A stretch of 64,000 nt of DNA, from NCBI RefSeq assembly GCF_010669225.1, contig NZ_CP048627.1:682001-746000 (forward strand), read 5' to 3'. The notes below the pieces were generated by a model. That model was not told the origin of the DNA, searched no databases, and saw only the letters and a program-made list of their open reading frames with translations. Shown here piece after piece: positions 26,720-35,638 of this stretch (positions are counted from its first letter, which is position 1; each line of letters starts with the position of its first letter). Source of the stretch: Megamonas funiformis. Its GTDB lineage: Bacteria; Bacillota; Negativicutes; Selenomonadales; Selenomonadaceae. Made by a program: the position numbers and the translations under genes.

Positions 26720-27475
26720 TTAACTACAAATATTAATTAATTCTTTTGTGTATTCTTCTTGGGGATTTTTTAGAACTTCTGAGGTTAATCCTCGTTCAAT
26801 GATTTTTCCTTGATACATAATCAATATTTTATTACATAATTTTTGGACTAAAGCTAAATCATGAGAGATAAAAATAATGCTTAAATCTAGTTCTTGGCGA
26901 AGTTTTAATAGTAAATTCAAGATTTCCATTTGCGTTATCGTATCTAAGGCAGATGTTATTTCATCACAGATTAAAACTTGAGGTTTAATAGAAATAGCCC
27001 TAGCTATAGCACAACGCTGACATTGACCACCACTTATTTGATGAGGATATTTATTTTTTATCTCCAAGGGTAAAGCTACTTTAGTTAATAAATCATCTAA
27101 AATTTGTTTTGCTTGAGCTTTGTTTGTACCAATATTGAGGAGTGGCTCAATAATACTATCGCCTAGACGTTGACGTGGATTAAATGATTCTTGAGGTAAT
27201 TGAAAGACCATTTGTACTTGGCGATAAAATTGTTTCAATTCTTGTCTAGAATATTGATGGATATTTTTATCTTTAAATAATACTTCTCCTGTAGTTGGCG
27301 TTTCAAGTCTTATTAAAATATTGGCTAATGTAGATTTGCCACAGCCACTTTCGCCGACAATGGCAAGGCTATCACCTTTTTTCAAGGTGAAGTTTATATC
27401 ATCTAAAGCTTTAAAGTCATGGTCATTTTTTAGATAGTTTTTAGTCAAATTAATGACTTTTAAAATTTCTTGCAT
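26720..27475 (-). CDS. ABC transporter ATPase (NikE/DppF type)
   Basis: One of two nucleotide-binding subunits of a nickel/peptide importer of the Opp family. The 251 residues have Walker A GESGCGKST (about 39-47), the Q-loop VQMVFQLPQESFNPR, signature SGGQCQRCAIARAI, Walker B VLICDEITSALD and the H-loop ISHDLALV. The C terminus QEEYTKELI is the short Opp-type tail. The last gene of a seven-gene minus-strand operon, with AGAGG upstream. Confidence 0.9.
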   Translation of the reverse strand: MQEILKVINLTKNYLKNDHDFKALDDINFTLKKGDSLAIVGESGCGKSTLANILIRLETPTTGEVLFKDKNIHQYSRQELKQFYRQVQMVFQLPQESFNPRQRLGDSIIEPLLNIGTNKAQAKQILDDLLTKVALPLEIKNKYPHQISGGQCQRCAIARAISIKPQVLICDEITSALDTITQMEILNLLLKLRQELDLSIIFISHDLALVQKLCNKILIMYQGKIIERGLTSEVLKNPQEEYTKELINICS

Positions 27476-27495
27476 GAAAGCACCTCTTTAGGTGT

Positions 27496-28269
27496 TTATT
27501 TTTTTAGTGTGATAACGGCTTGTAATAATTTTTTAGTGTAACCTTCTTGAGGATTGGCTAAAAGAATTTTTGTGGGATTTTGTTCAATTATTTTGCCTTG
27601 GTGCATGATGATGATTTTATCTGCTATTTTAGCTAAAACTTTTAAATTGTGAGATACGAATAAAATGCTCGTATTTAATTTTTGTTTCATCAATAATAAT
27701 TCTTGCAAAACTTTAGCTTGGGACATGACATCTAAAGCAGAAGTAGGCTCATCAGCAATTAATAACTGAGGTTTTAACATCATTGTAAGGGCGATATTAA
27801 TGCGTTGGTTCATGCCACCAGATAACATAAAGGGATAGGCATTTAAAATATTTTTGCCGTCATTTAAACCTATTTTGGTAAAAATATCTAATGTTTGAGA
27901 GATGATTTCATCAGCTGTGATTTTTTGATGTGCAGATATGGTTTCAATGAATTGACTTTTAATAGTGCGGACAGGGCAAAAAAACGTTTGCGGATTTTGT
28001 GAAATAAAGGCGATTTCTTTACCATAGATATGAGTTAATTGTTTTGTTTTTAAGTCATATAAATTTTTATCTTGCCAATGGATTTCACCTTGAATATTAA
28101 AATCTTGGGGCAATAGATGTAAAATGCTGTTTAATAAAGTACTTTTTCCAGAGCCAGAACCGCCAGCAATTCCAATTATTTCAGCAGTATTTAATTTTAG
28201 ATTGATGTTATTTAAGATATTTTGTTTATTATGGGAAATAGTTAAATCTTGAATAGTTAATAAGGACAT
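27496..28269 (-). CDS. ABC transporter ATPase (NikD/DppD type)
   Basis: Partner ATPase of the importer. The 257 residues show Walker A GGSGSGKST, the Q-loop IAFISQNPQTFFCPV, signature LSGGMNQRINIALTMML, Walker B LIADEPTSALD and the H-loop VSHNLKVLAK. It has the DppD/NikD-type Q-loop and signature, forming a heterodimer with the product of the next gene. It begins 18 bases after the binding-protein gene ends. Confidence 0.9.
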   Translation of the reverse strand: MSLLTIQDLTISHNKQNILNNINLKLNTAEIIGIAGGSGSGKSTLLNSILHLLPQDFNIQGEIHWQDKNLYDLKTKQLTHIYGKEIAFISQNPQTFFCPVRTIKSQFIETISAHQKITADEIISQTLDIFTKIGLNDGKNILNAYPFMLSGGMNQRINIALTMMLKPQLLIADEPTSALDVMSQAKVLQELLLMKQKLNTSILFVSHNLKVLAKIADKIIIMHQGKIIEQNPTKILLANPQEGYTKKLLQAVITLKK

Positions 28270-28287
28270 GATTGACCTACCTATTTA

Positions 28288-29829
28288 TTATTTAAAGTCT
28301 AAATCGGCAGTGATTTCATAATAATCACTAGGATGAGCTACAAAATTTATGACCTTGGACTTAGAGACAAAAGACATTTTTAAATGAGAAGCGAAGATAA
28401 AGCCATAATCATTTAATAAAATCTGTTGCATCTGCACTGCTAAGTCAGCTCGTTTTTGACTATCGAATTCATTATGCAATTTTTGCGCTAAGATTTCTAA
28501 TTTATCGTTATAATATTTACCACGATTTTTGGCTGAATTTTGGAGACAATGTGTAGTGAAGAAATATTCTGGATCGCCAGTCGGTGCAGTTACAAAGGCA
28601 CTGGCATAGATATCCCAGTTTCCACTAGCTAAAAATTCTTGTTGATTGATAGTATTGTTGATTTTTAAGTCAATGCCGATAGTTTTTAGATTGGCTTGAG
28701 CGATTTCTGCAAGCAAGGGCAATTCTTGGCGACCAGGATAAGTCAGCCAGCGAAGTATGAGTTTTTGTCCATTTTTATCAACATAGCCATCACCATCATT
28801 ATCTACCCAGCCAGCTTGGGCTAATAGCTCTTTAGCTTCTATTGGATTGTAATTTACAGTTTGTAATTTGTCGCCACCAAAGGTGAAATTATCTGGGAAA
28901 GCACCAATGGCTATAGAGCCATTATCTTGGAGTAGATTATGCGTAAAACCTTGTTTATCTAAACTCATAGCTATAGCTTTGCGAATATTATAATCTTGAA
29001 GTATAGGATTATTATAGTTTATTTGGGCAAAAAAACAGCGAGAAGTAGCTATTGAACTCACATGATAATCAGGATTATTTTGGAATAAATCTAAATTAGC
29101 ATAAGGAAGCCCTTGGACAGCATCAAATTCTCCAGTTTGTAATGCCATAGTGAGCGTATCGCCATCTATTACTTCAGTTATAATTACTTTATCCATGGCT
29201 ACATTGCCGTTCCAGTAATTAGGATTTTTTACAAGTTCAATTTGTTTATCTGATACTTTAGTAGCGACAAAGGGGCCAGTGCCAGCTACATTATTATCAG
29301 CAGTAATGCCATATTGCATATCGATAATGGCACCATAAGGATCGCTGAGATAATTTAAAAGAGCAGGTACTTTTTCTTGTGATTTAATGATGATATCTTG
29401 ACCATCAGCTGTGATTGAAGCAATTTTTAAATCAAAAGGAGCTCTGTCATGATTTTTGATTAAATCTTCTAGACATTCTTTGACAGCTTGACCATCTAAG
29501 GCTCTACCACTAGAAAATTTAATATTATCTTTTAAAGTGATTTTTACAGTATAATCATCTAATTGTTCATAGCTTTTAGCCAGCCATGGTTCAAGTTGCA
29601 TTTTATCATTAAATTTAAATAAGGTCTCGCCAACACCATAGCGGACTGCTGACCAGCCGGAATAATCATGGTGTGGATTTAGACCAGTATTGCCCATTTC
29701 AATACCATAGGCAGTAGTGCCAAAATGAAATACTTTTTCTGTGGAAGAAGTAGTGTTATCGGAAGTACAACCTGTTAAATAAAAACTTATTAAAAATAAA
29801 CATAATGCTAGGACTTTAGAAAAAGACAT
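28288..29829 (-). CDS. Family 5 substrate-binding lipoprotein, probable nickel or metallophore receptor
   Basis: 513 residues with a lipoprotein signal (SFSKVLALCLFLISFYLTGC, lipidated Cys at about 21) and a full SBP_bac_5 fold. HFGTTAYGIEMGNTGLNPHHDYSGW and VRYGVGETLFKFND resemble NikA/CntA-like nickel receptors more than dipeptide ones. GTGPFVATKV, NPNYW and SLDKQGF are general family markers. The ligand cannot be read from sequence, and a nickel-chelate or nickelophore is an inference. It is bound to the outer face of the inner membrane and feeds the permeases encoded just upstream. Confidence 0.8.
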   Translation of the reverse strand: MSFSKVLALCLFLISFYLTGCTSDNTTSSTEKVFHFGTTAYGIEMGNTGLNPHHDYSGWSAVRYGVGETLFKFNDKMQLEPWLAKSYEQLDDYTVKITLKDNIKFSSGRALDGQAVKECLEDLIKNHDRAPFDLKIASITADGQDIIIKSQEKVPALLNYLSDPYGAIIDMQYGITADNNVAGTGPFVATKVSDKQIELVKNPNYWNGNVAMDKVIITEVIDGDTLTMALQTGEFDAVQGLPYANLDLFQNNPDYHVSSIATSRCFFAQINYNNPILQDYNIRKAIAMSLDKQGFTHNLLQDNGSIAIGAFPDNFTFGGDKLQTVNYNPIEAKELLAQAGWVDNDGDGYVDKNGQKLILRWLTYPGRQELPLLAEIAQANLKTIGIDLKINNTINQQEFLASGNWDIYASAFVTAPTGDPEYFFTTHCLQNSAKNRGKYYNDKLEILAQKLHNEFDSQKRADLAVQMQQILLNDYGFIFASHLKMSFVSKSKVINFVAHPSDYYEITADLDFK

Positions 29830-29848
29830 GAAAACCTCCTATTTTATT

Positions 29849-30658
29849 TTAGGATAATTGTTTAGGATCTAGTTTATCATTAAGTACATCAGCAAATAGA
29901 TTAAATAGTAATACTGTGAGAAAAATAGCAGCAGCAGGAGCTAAAATCATCCATGGAGCAATTTGTAAAAAAATACGACCACTGCTCATCATGGCACCCC
30001 ATTCTGCTGATGGAGGCATAGCACCTAAGCCTAAAAAAGATAGACCAGCAATTTCCATAATCATAGTACCGATATTCAAAGTGGCCGTAGTGAGTAAAAT
30101 GGGTAATATATTAGGTAAAATATGTTTGTAGATAATTTTGAAATCACTAGAACCATTGATAATGCTTGCTTTAATAAATAGAGAATTTTTTAAAACTAAA
30201 GTTTGACTGCGAGCAAGCAGTGCAAATTTGGGCCAGGAAATCAATGAAAGTGCCAGTATGGCATTGAAAATACTACCACCTAAAATACCAACTAAAGCGA
30301 TAGCAAAGATAATTCCCGGAAAAGCAAGAAAAATATCTGTGATTCGCATTAAAAGATTGTCTAAGTTTTTGCCAAAATAACCACAGATAACACCGATTAA
30401 AGAACCGAAAACACTTGATATAATGACGAGAAATAATGAAGAAAAAATAGTCGTTTGAGCACCAATTAAGATGCGAGAAAAGATATCGCGACCATATTTA
30501 TCCGTACCGAGTAAGTGTATGGTATTAGGTGCTTGTAGTGTATTGGCCAAGTTTTGTTCATAGGGATCAAACGGTACAATATATGGTGCTAGGATAGTGA
30601 TGAATAGTAAAATGCAAATAGCACAAGTTAATAAATAAAATTTAAAATTAGTATTCAT
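29849..30658 (-). CDS. ABC transporter permease (NikC/DppC type)
   Basis: 269 residues: an N-terminal helix, the conserved periplasmic stretch PFDPYEQNLANTLQAPN with HLLGTDKYGRDIFSRI, and five further helices. The coupling EAA-like segment is KASIINGSSDFKIIYKHILPNILP, followed by the GLSFLGLGAMPPSAEWG block typical of DppC/NikC. It begins one base after the preceding permease stop, so the two are translationally coupled. Confidence 0.9.
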   Translation of the reverse strand: MNTNFKFYLLTCAICILLFITILAPYIVPFDPYEQNLANTLQAPNTIHLLGTDKYGRDIFSRILIGAQTTIFSSLFLVIISSVFGSLIGVICGYFGKNLDNLLMRITDIFLAFPGIIFAIALVGILGGSIFNAILALSLISWPKFALLARSQTLVLKNSLFIKASIINGSSDFKIIYKHILPNILPILLTTATLNIGTMIMEIAGLSFLGLGAMPPSAEWGAMMSSGRIFLQIAPWMILAPAAAIFLTVLLFNLFADVLNDKLDPKQLS

Positions 30659-30659
30659 A

Positions 30660-31595
30660 TTAAGCTTTCCATTGTTGTTTTATTCTAGGATCTAAATAAT
30701 GATATAAGATATCTGCAATCAGATTGATAAACATATAGATAAGAGAGAGATAAAATACATATGCTAAAACGATGGGATAATCGCGAAGGTTGATAGCGTC
30801 AATAGCCAATTTGCCGACACCGTCCCAGCGGAAAATAGTTTCAATGATGGCACTACCACCTAAAAGTGAACCAATAGATAGACAAATAAGCGTTAAAAGT
30901 GGAAGTGTAATCATTTTTAAAATACTGTGAATTAAAATTGTAGATAATTTTAAACCACGAGCTTTAGCACAGCGTACATAATCTTGATGAAGTTGCTCAA
31001 TGACTACAATGCGGATTTGGCGGATATATTTTGCACTCATAGGCAGGGCAAGTGCTATGGAAGGCAAAATAAGACCGATAAAATTATTATCAATTAAAAC
31101 AGGAATTAATTTTAATTGTACGGAGAAAATATAAATTAAAATCAAAGCCACTACAAATCCAGGTAAGGAATTGCCGATAAAGCTAAATAGGCGAATAATA
31201 TAATCAATTATCTTATTTTGTTTAATCGCTGATAAAATACCAAGTGGCAAAGATATCAATAGAGTCAATAAGATAGAGCTAAATGTTAAATATAAAGTTT
31301 GTGGCAATTTATCAAAAAACAGAGAAGAAACATCTTTTCCAGAAAGATAAGAAGTTCCCATATTGCCAGATAATATGGATAATAGCCAATTTACATATTG
31401 AATAAATATCGGCTGGTCTAAGCCTAAATCTTGGCGAATTTGTGTTTTAGTGGCTTCTGAATAAACGACTCCACGATTTAGTTCCATGATATCGACAATA
31501 TCATTAGTTGAATGTAATAAAATAAAAGTGAATAAAGTAATACCTAATAAAATAGGTATTAAATAAAGTAAACGATGTAGTATATATTTTTTCAT
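30660..31595 (-). CDS. ABC transporter permease (NikB/DppB type)
   Basis: 311 residues with six predicted helices. The N terminus LHRLLYLIPILLGITLFTFILLH is typical, then QIRQDLGLDQPIFIQYVNWL and GNMGTSYLSG. The EAA-like loop is DYVRCAKARGLKLSTILIHSILK, and IIETIFRWDGVGKLAIDAI is the DppB/NikB signature. It forms the channel with the next gene product. The operon reads methyltransferases, permeases, receptor, ATPases. Confidence 0.9.
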   Translation of the reverse strand: MKKYILHRLLYLIPILLGITLFTFILLHSTNDIVDIMELNRGVVYSEATKTQIRQDLGLDQPIFIQYVNWLLSILSGNMGTSYLSGKDVSSLFFDKLPQTLYLTFSSILLTLLISLPLGILSAIKQNKIIDYIIRLFSFIGNSLPGFVVALILIYIFSVQLKLIPVLIDNNFIGLILPSIALALPMSAKYIRQIRIVVIEQLHQDYVRCAKARGLKLSTILIHSILKMITLPLLTLICLSIGSLLGGSAIIETIFRWDGVGKLAIDAINLRDYPIVLAYVFYLSLIYMFINLIADILYHYLDPRIKQQWKA

Positions 31596-31641
31596 GATTT
31601 TCCCATATAAAATATAAATAGAATAATAGTAAATAATTAAT

Positions 31642-32379
31642 TTATTTTTGTGCGTAGATTAAAAATACAGGAGCAGGATTATAGAATTTATCTTGATGTT
31701 TGTAAATACGTTGACCGATATTTGTATCAGCAAATACATCTTTGAATTGAAGTTGTTTTAAAATGCGTAAATCCCAATCAGGACGTATTTTTGAAGATAT
31801 TTCTAAACTATTTTTGATTAAATCACATTCTTGCATAAGTGTTGGTTTCACTTGGCGGTGAGCATGATTTAGAGGTAGATTTTCTATTTTAGTTTGATAA
31901 AATTGCTCATTGCCATAATCGGCATCAAAATTTAATAAAATTCCCTGTGGTTTTAATACGCGATACCATTCGCTATAAGCTTTTTGTGGATTGGGCAAAG
32001 TCCATGTGAGATTTCTAGAGATGACGACATCAAAAGTATTATCCGCAAAATAAAGATTTTCAGCGTCCATCACTTGAAAGTTTATTTTAGAATTATAATC
32101 GGATAATTGTTTTAGAGATAATTTAGCTTGTTCAATCATTGAGTGCGTTAAATCAATACCATCAACCTCATGATGATGTTTAGCCAATAATTGAGCAAAG
32201 AAACCACTGCCAGTGCCTACATCAAGAATTTTGCAAGGTCTTTGTGGTAAATATTTAGTGATTTCAGTGAGCCATAATTCAGACATATAACTATGCAATT
32301 CTTCTTGTCGCAATTGAGCAAAATTTTCACTGCGTTTTGTCCAATAATTAACAATTCTATCTTTGATTTTTGTTTCCAT
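31642..32379 (-). CDS. Class I SAM-dependent methyltransferase (second copy)
   Basis: 245 residues of the UbiE/Methyltransf_11 type. KILDVGTGSGFFAQLLA is the SAM loop, VDGIDLTHSMIEQAK motif II, VMDAENL and FDVVISRNLTWTLPNP the central block, and AYSEWYRVLKPQGILLNFDADY a strongly specific segment shared with its upstream neighbour. The two copies are clearly paralogous across their length. Such enzymes are seen beside Ni/peptide-type importers; the methyl acceptor is unknown. GGGGA lies before the ATG. Confidence 0.85.
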   Translation of the reverse strand: METKIKDRIVNYWTKRSENFAQLRQEELHSYMSELWLTEITKYLPQRPCKILDVGTGSGFFAQLLAKHHHEVDGIDLTHSMIEQAKLSLKQLSDYNSKINFQVMDAENLYFADNTFDVVISRNLTWTLPNPQKAYSEWYRVLKPQGILLNFDADYGNEQFYQTKIENLPLNHAHRQVKPTLMQECDLIKNSLEISSKIRPDWDLRILKQLQFKDVFADTNIGQRIYKHQDKFYNPAPVFLIYAQK

Positions 32380-32408
32380 AAAAATTCCCCATTTAATATT
32401 GATTTAGA

Positions 32409-33167
32409 TTACTTGATTGCTTTAATTAAAAACATTGGTGTAGAAGCATAATTTAATTTTTCTTCATCGCTCCATACTTGTTGCCAGATGTCTGGAATAA
32501 TATTTATCGTAGTAAAACCGATTTTAGTTAAAATTTCTCTATCCCAATCAGGTCGATTTATACCGCTCAAAGGAACTTGTCTGGCGATATTTTCCATGGC
32601 ATCAATATCGGTGCAAGTATAGTGGTCGTCTATGTGAGCTTTGGCAACTATTTTTCTATCTTCTTCATAAGCTTGCCTTTTTTGCTCATCAAATAAATGG
32701 TTGTACCAATTAGCATCAAAATTTAATAAAACGCCATCTTTTTTCAAGACGCGATACCATTCACTATAAGCTTGTTGCGGATTTTCTAAATTCCATGTCA
32801 GATTGCGTGTAACGATGACGTCAAATTTTTTATCAGGAAAGTTTAAATTCTGAGCGTCCATCTGTTGAAAGTCGATTTGTTCACTGAGTTTACCTGCATT
32901 TTGTTTAGCTTCTAAAAGCATTTGTTCAGTGTAATCAATGGCTGTGATATCAAAACCTAATTGAGCTAAAATAATAGCAAAAAAGCCTGGGCCAGTGCCA
33001 ATATCTAAGATTTTTATATTTTTATTGGCTTTAAAGGGAATGTATTGTAATAAAGTTTGTTGCCATTTATGTTTTTGTTCACTATGTAATTCGCCTTGAT
33101 TGACTTGAGAATATCCTTCGGCACGATTTGTCCAATAAGTTTGTATTTCTTGTAATAATTTTGTCAT
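32409..33167 (-). CDS. Class I SAM-dependent methyltransferase (first copy)
   Basis: 252 residues, the first gene of the ABC operon. The start is the ATG ending at 33167, preceded by GAGGA; an ATG further out at 33227 overlaps the promoter. It shows YWTNRAEGYSQVNQGELHSE, the SAM loop KILDIGTGPGFFAIILA, AIDYTEQMLLEAK, FDVIVTRNLTWNLENP and AYSEWYRVLKKDGVLLNFDA. The paralogue at 31642 shares these blocks. Possible jobs include methylating a small chelator or a nickel ligand before or after import; this is inference. Confidence 0.85.
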   Translation of the reverse strand: MTKLLQEIQTYWTNRAEGYSQVNQGELHSEQKHKWQQTLLQYIPFKANKNIKILDIGTGPGFFAIILAQLGFDITAIDYTEQMLLEAKQNAGKLSEQIDFQQMDAQNLNFPDKKFDVIVTRNLTWNLENPQQAYSEWYRVLKKDGVLLNFDANWYNHLFDEQKRQAYEEDRKIVAKAHIDDHYTCTDIDAMENIARQVPLSGINRPDWDREILTKIGFTTINIIPDIWQQVWSDEEKLNYASTPMFLIKAIK

Positions 33168-33200
33168 AATTATCCTCACCATTGTATGATTATGTAAATT

Positions 33201-33229
33201 AGTATAAAACGATAAATATTTAGCCACAA
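33201..33229 (-). promoter_or_regulatory. Sigma-A promoter for the methyltransferase-ABC operon
   Basis: On the minus strand TTGTGG (33224-33229), a 17-base spacer and TATACT (33201-33206), about 35 bases ahead of the first ATG. I did not find a convincing NikR palindrome around it. Confidence 0.6.
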
Positions 33230-33262
33230 GCTCTACTAGGGGATATAAATAAGCGAAAAATG

Positions 33263-33328
33263 AAAAAAGCTATAAAGAAGATTATTCCTTGAAAATACAG
33301 GGCTAGGAAAGATTTTCTTTATAGCTTA
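33263..33328 (-). terminator. Intrinsic terminator after the GNAT gene
   Basis: A 13-bp stem (33267-33279 with 33315-33327) is followed on the minus strand by TTTTT. It isolates the GNAT gene from the ABC operon downstream. Confidence 0.75.
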
Positions 33329-33331
33329 GAT

Positions 33332-33778
33332 TTATTTTTTTAGATGTAATATGGGGAAGGGGCGGTTATCACTATCTAAAGGTGAACGTTTAAAAATAGT
33401 AAAACCTTGTCGCAAATAAAATTTTAGAGCTTTAGGATTTTGTTCATTTACATCAACATATTTAATTTGATAATCTTGTATGGCTGTGGAAATCATTTTA
33501 TAGCCGATACCCTGTTGAAAAGAATCAGGACTTAAAAATAACATCTCTAATTTATCGTCAGCAATTCCAGCAAAACCGATAGGCTCATCATCATCTGTAA
33601 ATGATACGAGTAAAATCGGAATTTGTTTTAATCCTATGACTACTTGAGGTAAAATATCTTTTATATCTTGAGGAGAAAGAAATAAATGTGTAGCTTCAAC
33701 TGATTTTTGCCAAATAATTGTCAATTTATGTATGAGTGTTTCATTTCGCAAAGAATACTCTATTTCCTTTAGATACAT
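33332..33778 (-). CDS. GNAT family N-acetyltransferase
   Basis: 148 residues with the Gcn5-related fold. The core strand is LVSFTDDDEPIGFAGIADDKLEMLFLSPDSF, followed by the acetyl-CoA loop QGIGYKMI and the C-terminal YVDVNEQNPKALKFYLRQGF, all typical. The pattern resembles the PhnO/YjaB-like group, whose substrates vary; none can be named here. It is divergent from rlmI, with a terminator downstream. Confidence 0.85.
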   Translation of the reverse strand: MYLKEIEYSLRNETLIHKLTIIWQKSVEATHLFLSPQDIKDILPQVVIGLKQIPILLVSFTDDDEPIGFAGIADDKLEMLFLSPDSFQQGIGYKMISTAIQDYQIKYVDVNEQNPKALKFYLRQGFTIFKRSPLDSDNRPFPILHLKK

Positions 33779-33834
33779 AATGAAACTCCTTTCGCTAAAG
33801 TGATAAATATATTTTAATTTATTATAGATTATAT

Positions 33835-33863
33835 TTGAAGGCTTTCATAAGAATTGATATAAT
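33835..33863 (+). promoter_or_regulatory. Sigma-A promoter for rlmI
   Basis: TTGAAG (33835-33840), a 17-base spacer and TATAAT (33858-33863), about 47 bases before the rlmI ATG. Confidence 0.7.
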
Positions 33864-33909
33864 AGAGCATAATATTTTATTTGTAGTTTTAAAGAAAAGG
33901 ACGAAGAAA

Positions 33910-35130
33910 ATGAGAGAATTTACAAAAATAAAAATTACACCAAAAGGAGAACGTTCTGTAAAACATGGTCATCCATGGGTTTTTGGTGATGAAGTAATCG
34001 ACATCGATGGCACTTATGAAAATGGCGATTTAGTTGATGTACTTACAAATAAAGGCAAATACCTTGGTACAGGTTTTATTAATGATAATTCTAAAATTCG
34101 CATAAGAATTATTTCCACAAATGCTAATGATAAGTTTGATGAAGCATTTTGGGAACGTCGCGTACGTTATGCTATTGATTATCGCCGTCAAGTAATGGGT
34201 GAAGACTTCAACTGCTGTCGTTTGATTTTTGGTGAAGCAGATAGTTTCCCTGGGCTTACAATTGACCGTTTTGAAGATGTATTAGTAGCACAAGTTTTAT
34301 CTTTAGGTATCGAAGTTCGCAAAGATGTTATTTTTAGTAAAGTAATTGAAATCATGCGTGAATATGGCGAAGAAATAAATTGCTTTTATGAACGCAATGA
34401 TGTTAAAATCCGCAAACTTGAAGGTATGGAAGAATACAAAGGATTTTATAAACATCCATTATTAGATGAAAGTAAGGAACATACAACTTTAGTCATCACT
34501 GAAAATAATATTAAATATAATGTTGATGTAGAAAACGGACAAAAAACAGGCTTTTTCTTAGACCAAAAATACAATCGTAGAGCCGTAGCTCATTTGGCAA
34601 AAGGCAGAAAAGTATTAGATTGCTTTACTCATACAGGAGCATTTGCTTTAAATGCTGCTAGTGGTGGTGCATTATCTGTAACAGCTGTAGATATTTCTCA
34701 AGAAGCAGTAGATATGACTACTAAAAATATTGAAATGAATGGGCTTGATAATGCTAAAGCGATTAAAGCTGATGTATTTAATTTATTAACAAAACTTATC
34801 GAAGAAAAAAATAAAGATTATGATTTTATTATCTTAGACCCACCAGCATTTACAAAATCTCATGCGACTGTAACAAATGCTTATCGTGGATATAAAGATA
34901 TTAATTTACGTGCAATGAAATTATTGCCACGTGGCGGATATTTAGCAACTTGTTCTTGCTCTCATTTCATGAAAGAAGATTTATTCTTAAAAATGTTAAA
35001 TGAAGCAGCAAGTGATGCAAAAGTAACACTTCGTCAGATAGAAGCACGTCAACAATCTCCTGACCACCCAATTGTATTTGGTATCCCAGAAACTTATTAT
35101 CTTAAATTCTATTTATTCCAGATCGTATAG
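33910..35130 (+). CDS. rlmI: 23S rRNA (cytosine) methyltransferase, RlmI family
   Basis: PUA-domain plus SAM-methyltransferase enzyme modifying a cytosine of 23S rRNA. The start is the ATG at 33910 after AAAGGA; the open frame upstream runs through the promoter. The 406 residues begin with the PUA segment KHGHPWVFGDEV, then the EEHE-like linker LIFGEADSFPGLTIDRF. NGQKTGFFLDQKYNRR precedes the SAM loop VLDCFTHTGAFAL and motif IV LDPPAFTKSH. It shows codon use typical of well-expressed genes (more GAA and AAA, fewer rare codons). A single-gene transcript. Confidence 0.92.
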   Translation: MREFTKIKITPKGERSVKHGHPWVFGDEVIDIDGTYENGDLVDVLTNKGKYLGTGFINDNSKIRIRIISTNANDKFDEAFWERRVRYAIDYRRQVMGEDFNCCRLIFGEADSFPGLTIDRFEDVLVAQVLSLGIEVRKDVIFSKVIEIMREYGEEINCFYERNDVKIRKLEGMEEYKGFYKHPLLDESKEHTTLVITENNIKYNVDVENGQKTGFFLDQKYNRRAVAHLAKGRKVLDCFTHTGAFALNAASGGALSVTAVDISQEAVDMTTKNIEMNGLDNAKAIKADVFNLLTKLIEEKNKDYDFIILDPPAFTKSHATVTNAYRGYKDINLRAMKLLPRGGYLATCSCSHFMKEDLFLKMLNEAASDAKVTLRQIEARQQSPDHPIVFGIPETYYLKFYLFQIV

Positions 35131-35138
35131 TTAGAAGA

Positions 35139-35170
35139 GAGGCAAATATTTTTGATATTTGCCTCTTTAC
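35139..35170 (+). terminator. Intrinsic terminator of rlmI
   Basis: An 11-bp stem GAGGCAAATAT (35139-35149) pairs with 35155-35165, then TTTACT. The T-tract is short. Confidence 0.7.
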
Positions 35171-35200
35171 TATATAATAACTATTTAGAGGTGTAAATAA

Positions 35201-35638
35201 TTGTATTTACGACATTTTAATGAAAATGATTATCTTGAATTGACAAAATATTATATGCCTAATTTAAAAGAAGAACAATTTAAACAGATAATAAGAGAAT
35301 GGAATTTATTGAAATATAAAAATAAATTTTTTGAGATATTTGCTATTGTAGAAAATAGACAGATAGTGGGTATGATATCATTATATCAACATACTAGTAC
35401 TGTAGTTAGCGAAGGAGTAGAAATTTTTAAACCATTTAGGAATAAAGGATTAGCAACTAAAAGTATACTGTTAATACAAAATATAGCTAAATTTTATGGA
35501 TATAAGGTAATTACTGCTCAAGTAGCTAGAAAGAATATAGCTAGTATAAAACTTCACAAAAAGTTAGAATTTGAAATATATCATGAATTTATTTCTCTAA
35601 AAGAAAATCGGCAATTATTATTTATAAAAACCTTATAA
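35201..35638 (+). CDS. GNAT (RimJ/RimL type) N-acetyltransferase
   Basis: 145 residues starting at a TTG with AGAGGTG upstream (start MYLRHFNENDYLELTKYY). IFAIVENRQIVGMISLYQH is the core strand, VEIFKPFRNKGLATKSILLIQNIAK the acetyl-CoA loop, and NIASIKLHKKLEFE the C-terminal helix and strand of the RimL-like group. The substrate cannot be predicted. Its end overlaps the convergent deacylase gene by six bases. Confidence 0.85.
   Translation: MYLRHFNENDYLELTKYYMPNLKEEQFKQIIREWNLLKYKNKFFEIFAIVENRQIVGMISLYQHTSTVVSEGVEIFKPFRNKGLATKSILLIQNIAKFYGYKVITAQVARKNIASIKLHKKLEFEIYHEFISLKENRQLLFIKTL

Noticed and set aside
33168-33262. NikR operator upstream of the ABC operon
   Set aside because: A GTATGA-like half site is seen but no matching TCATAC at the proper spacing.
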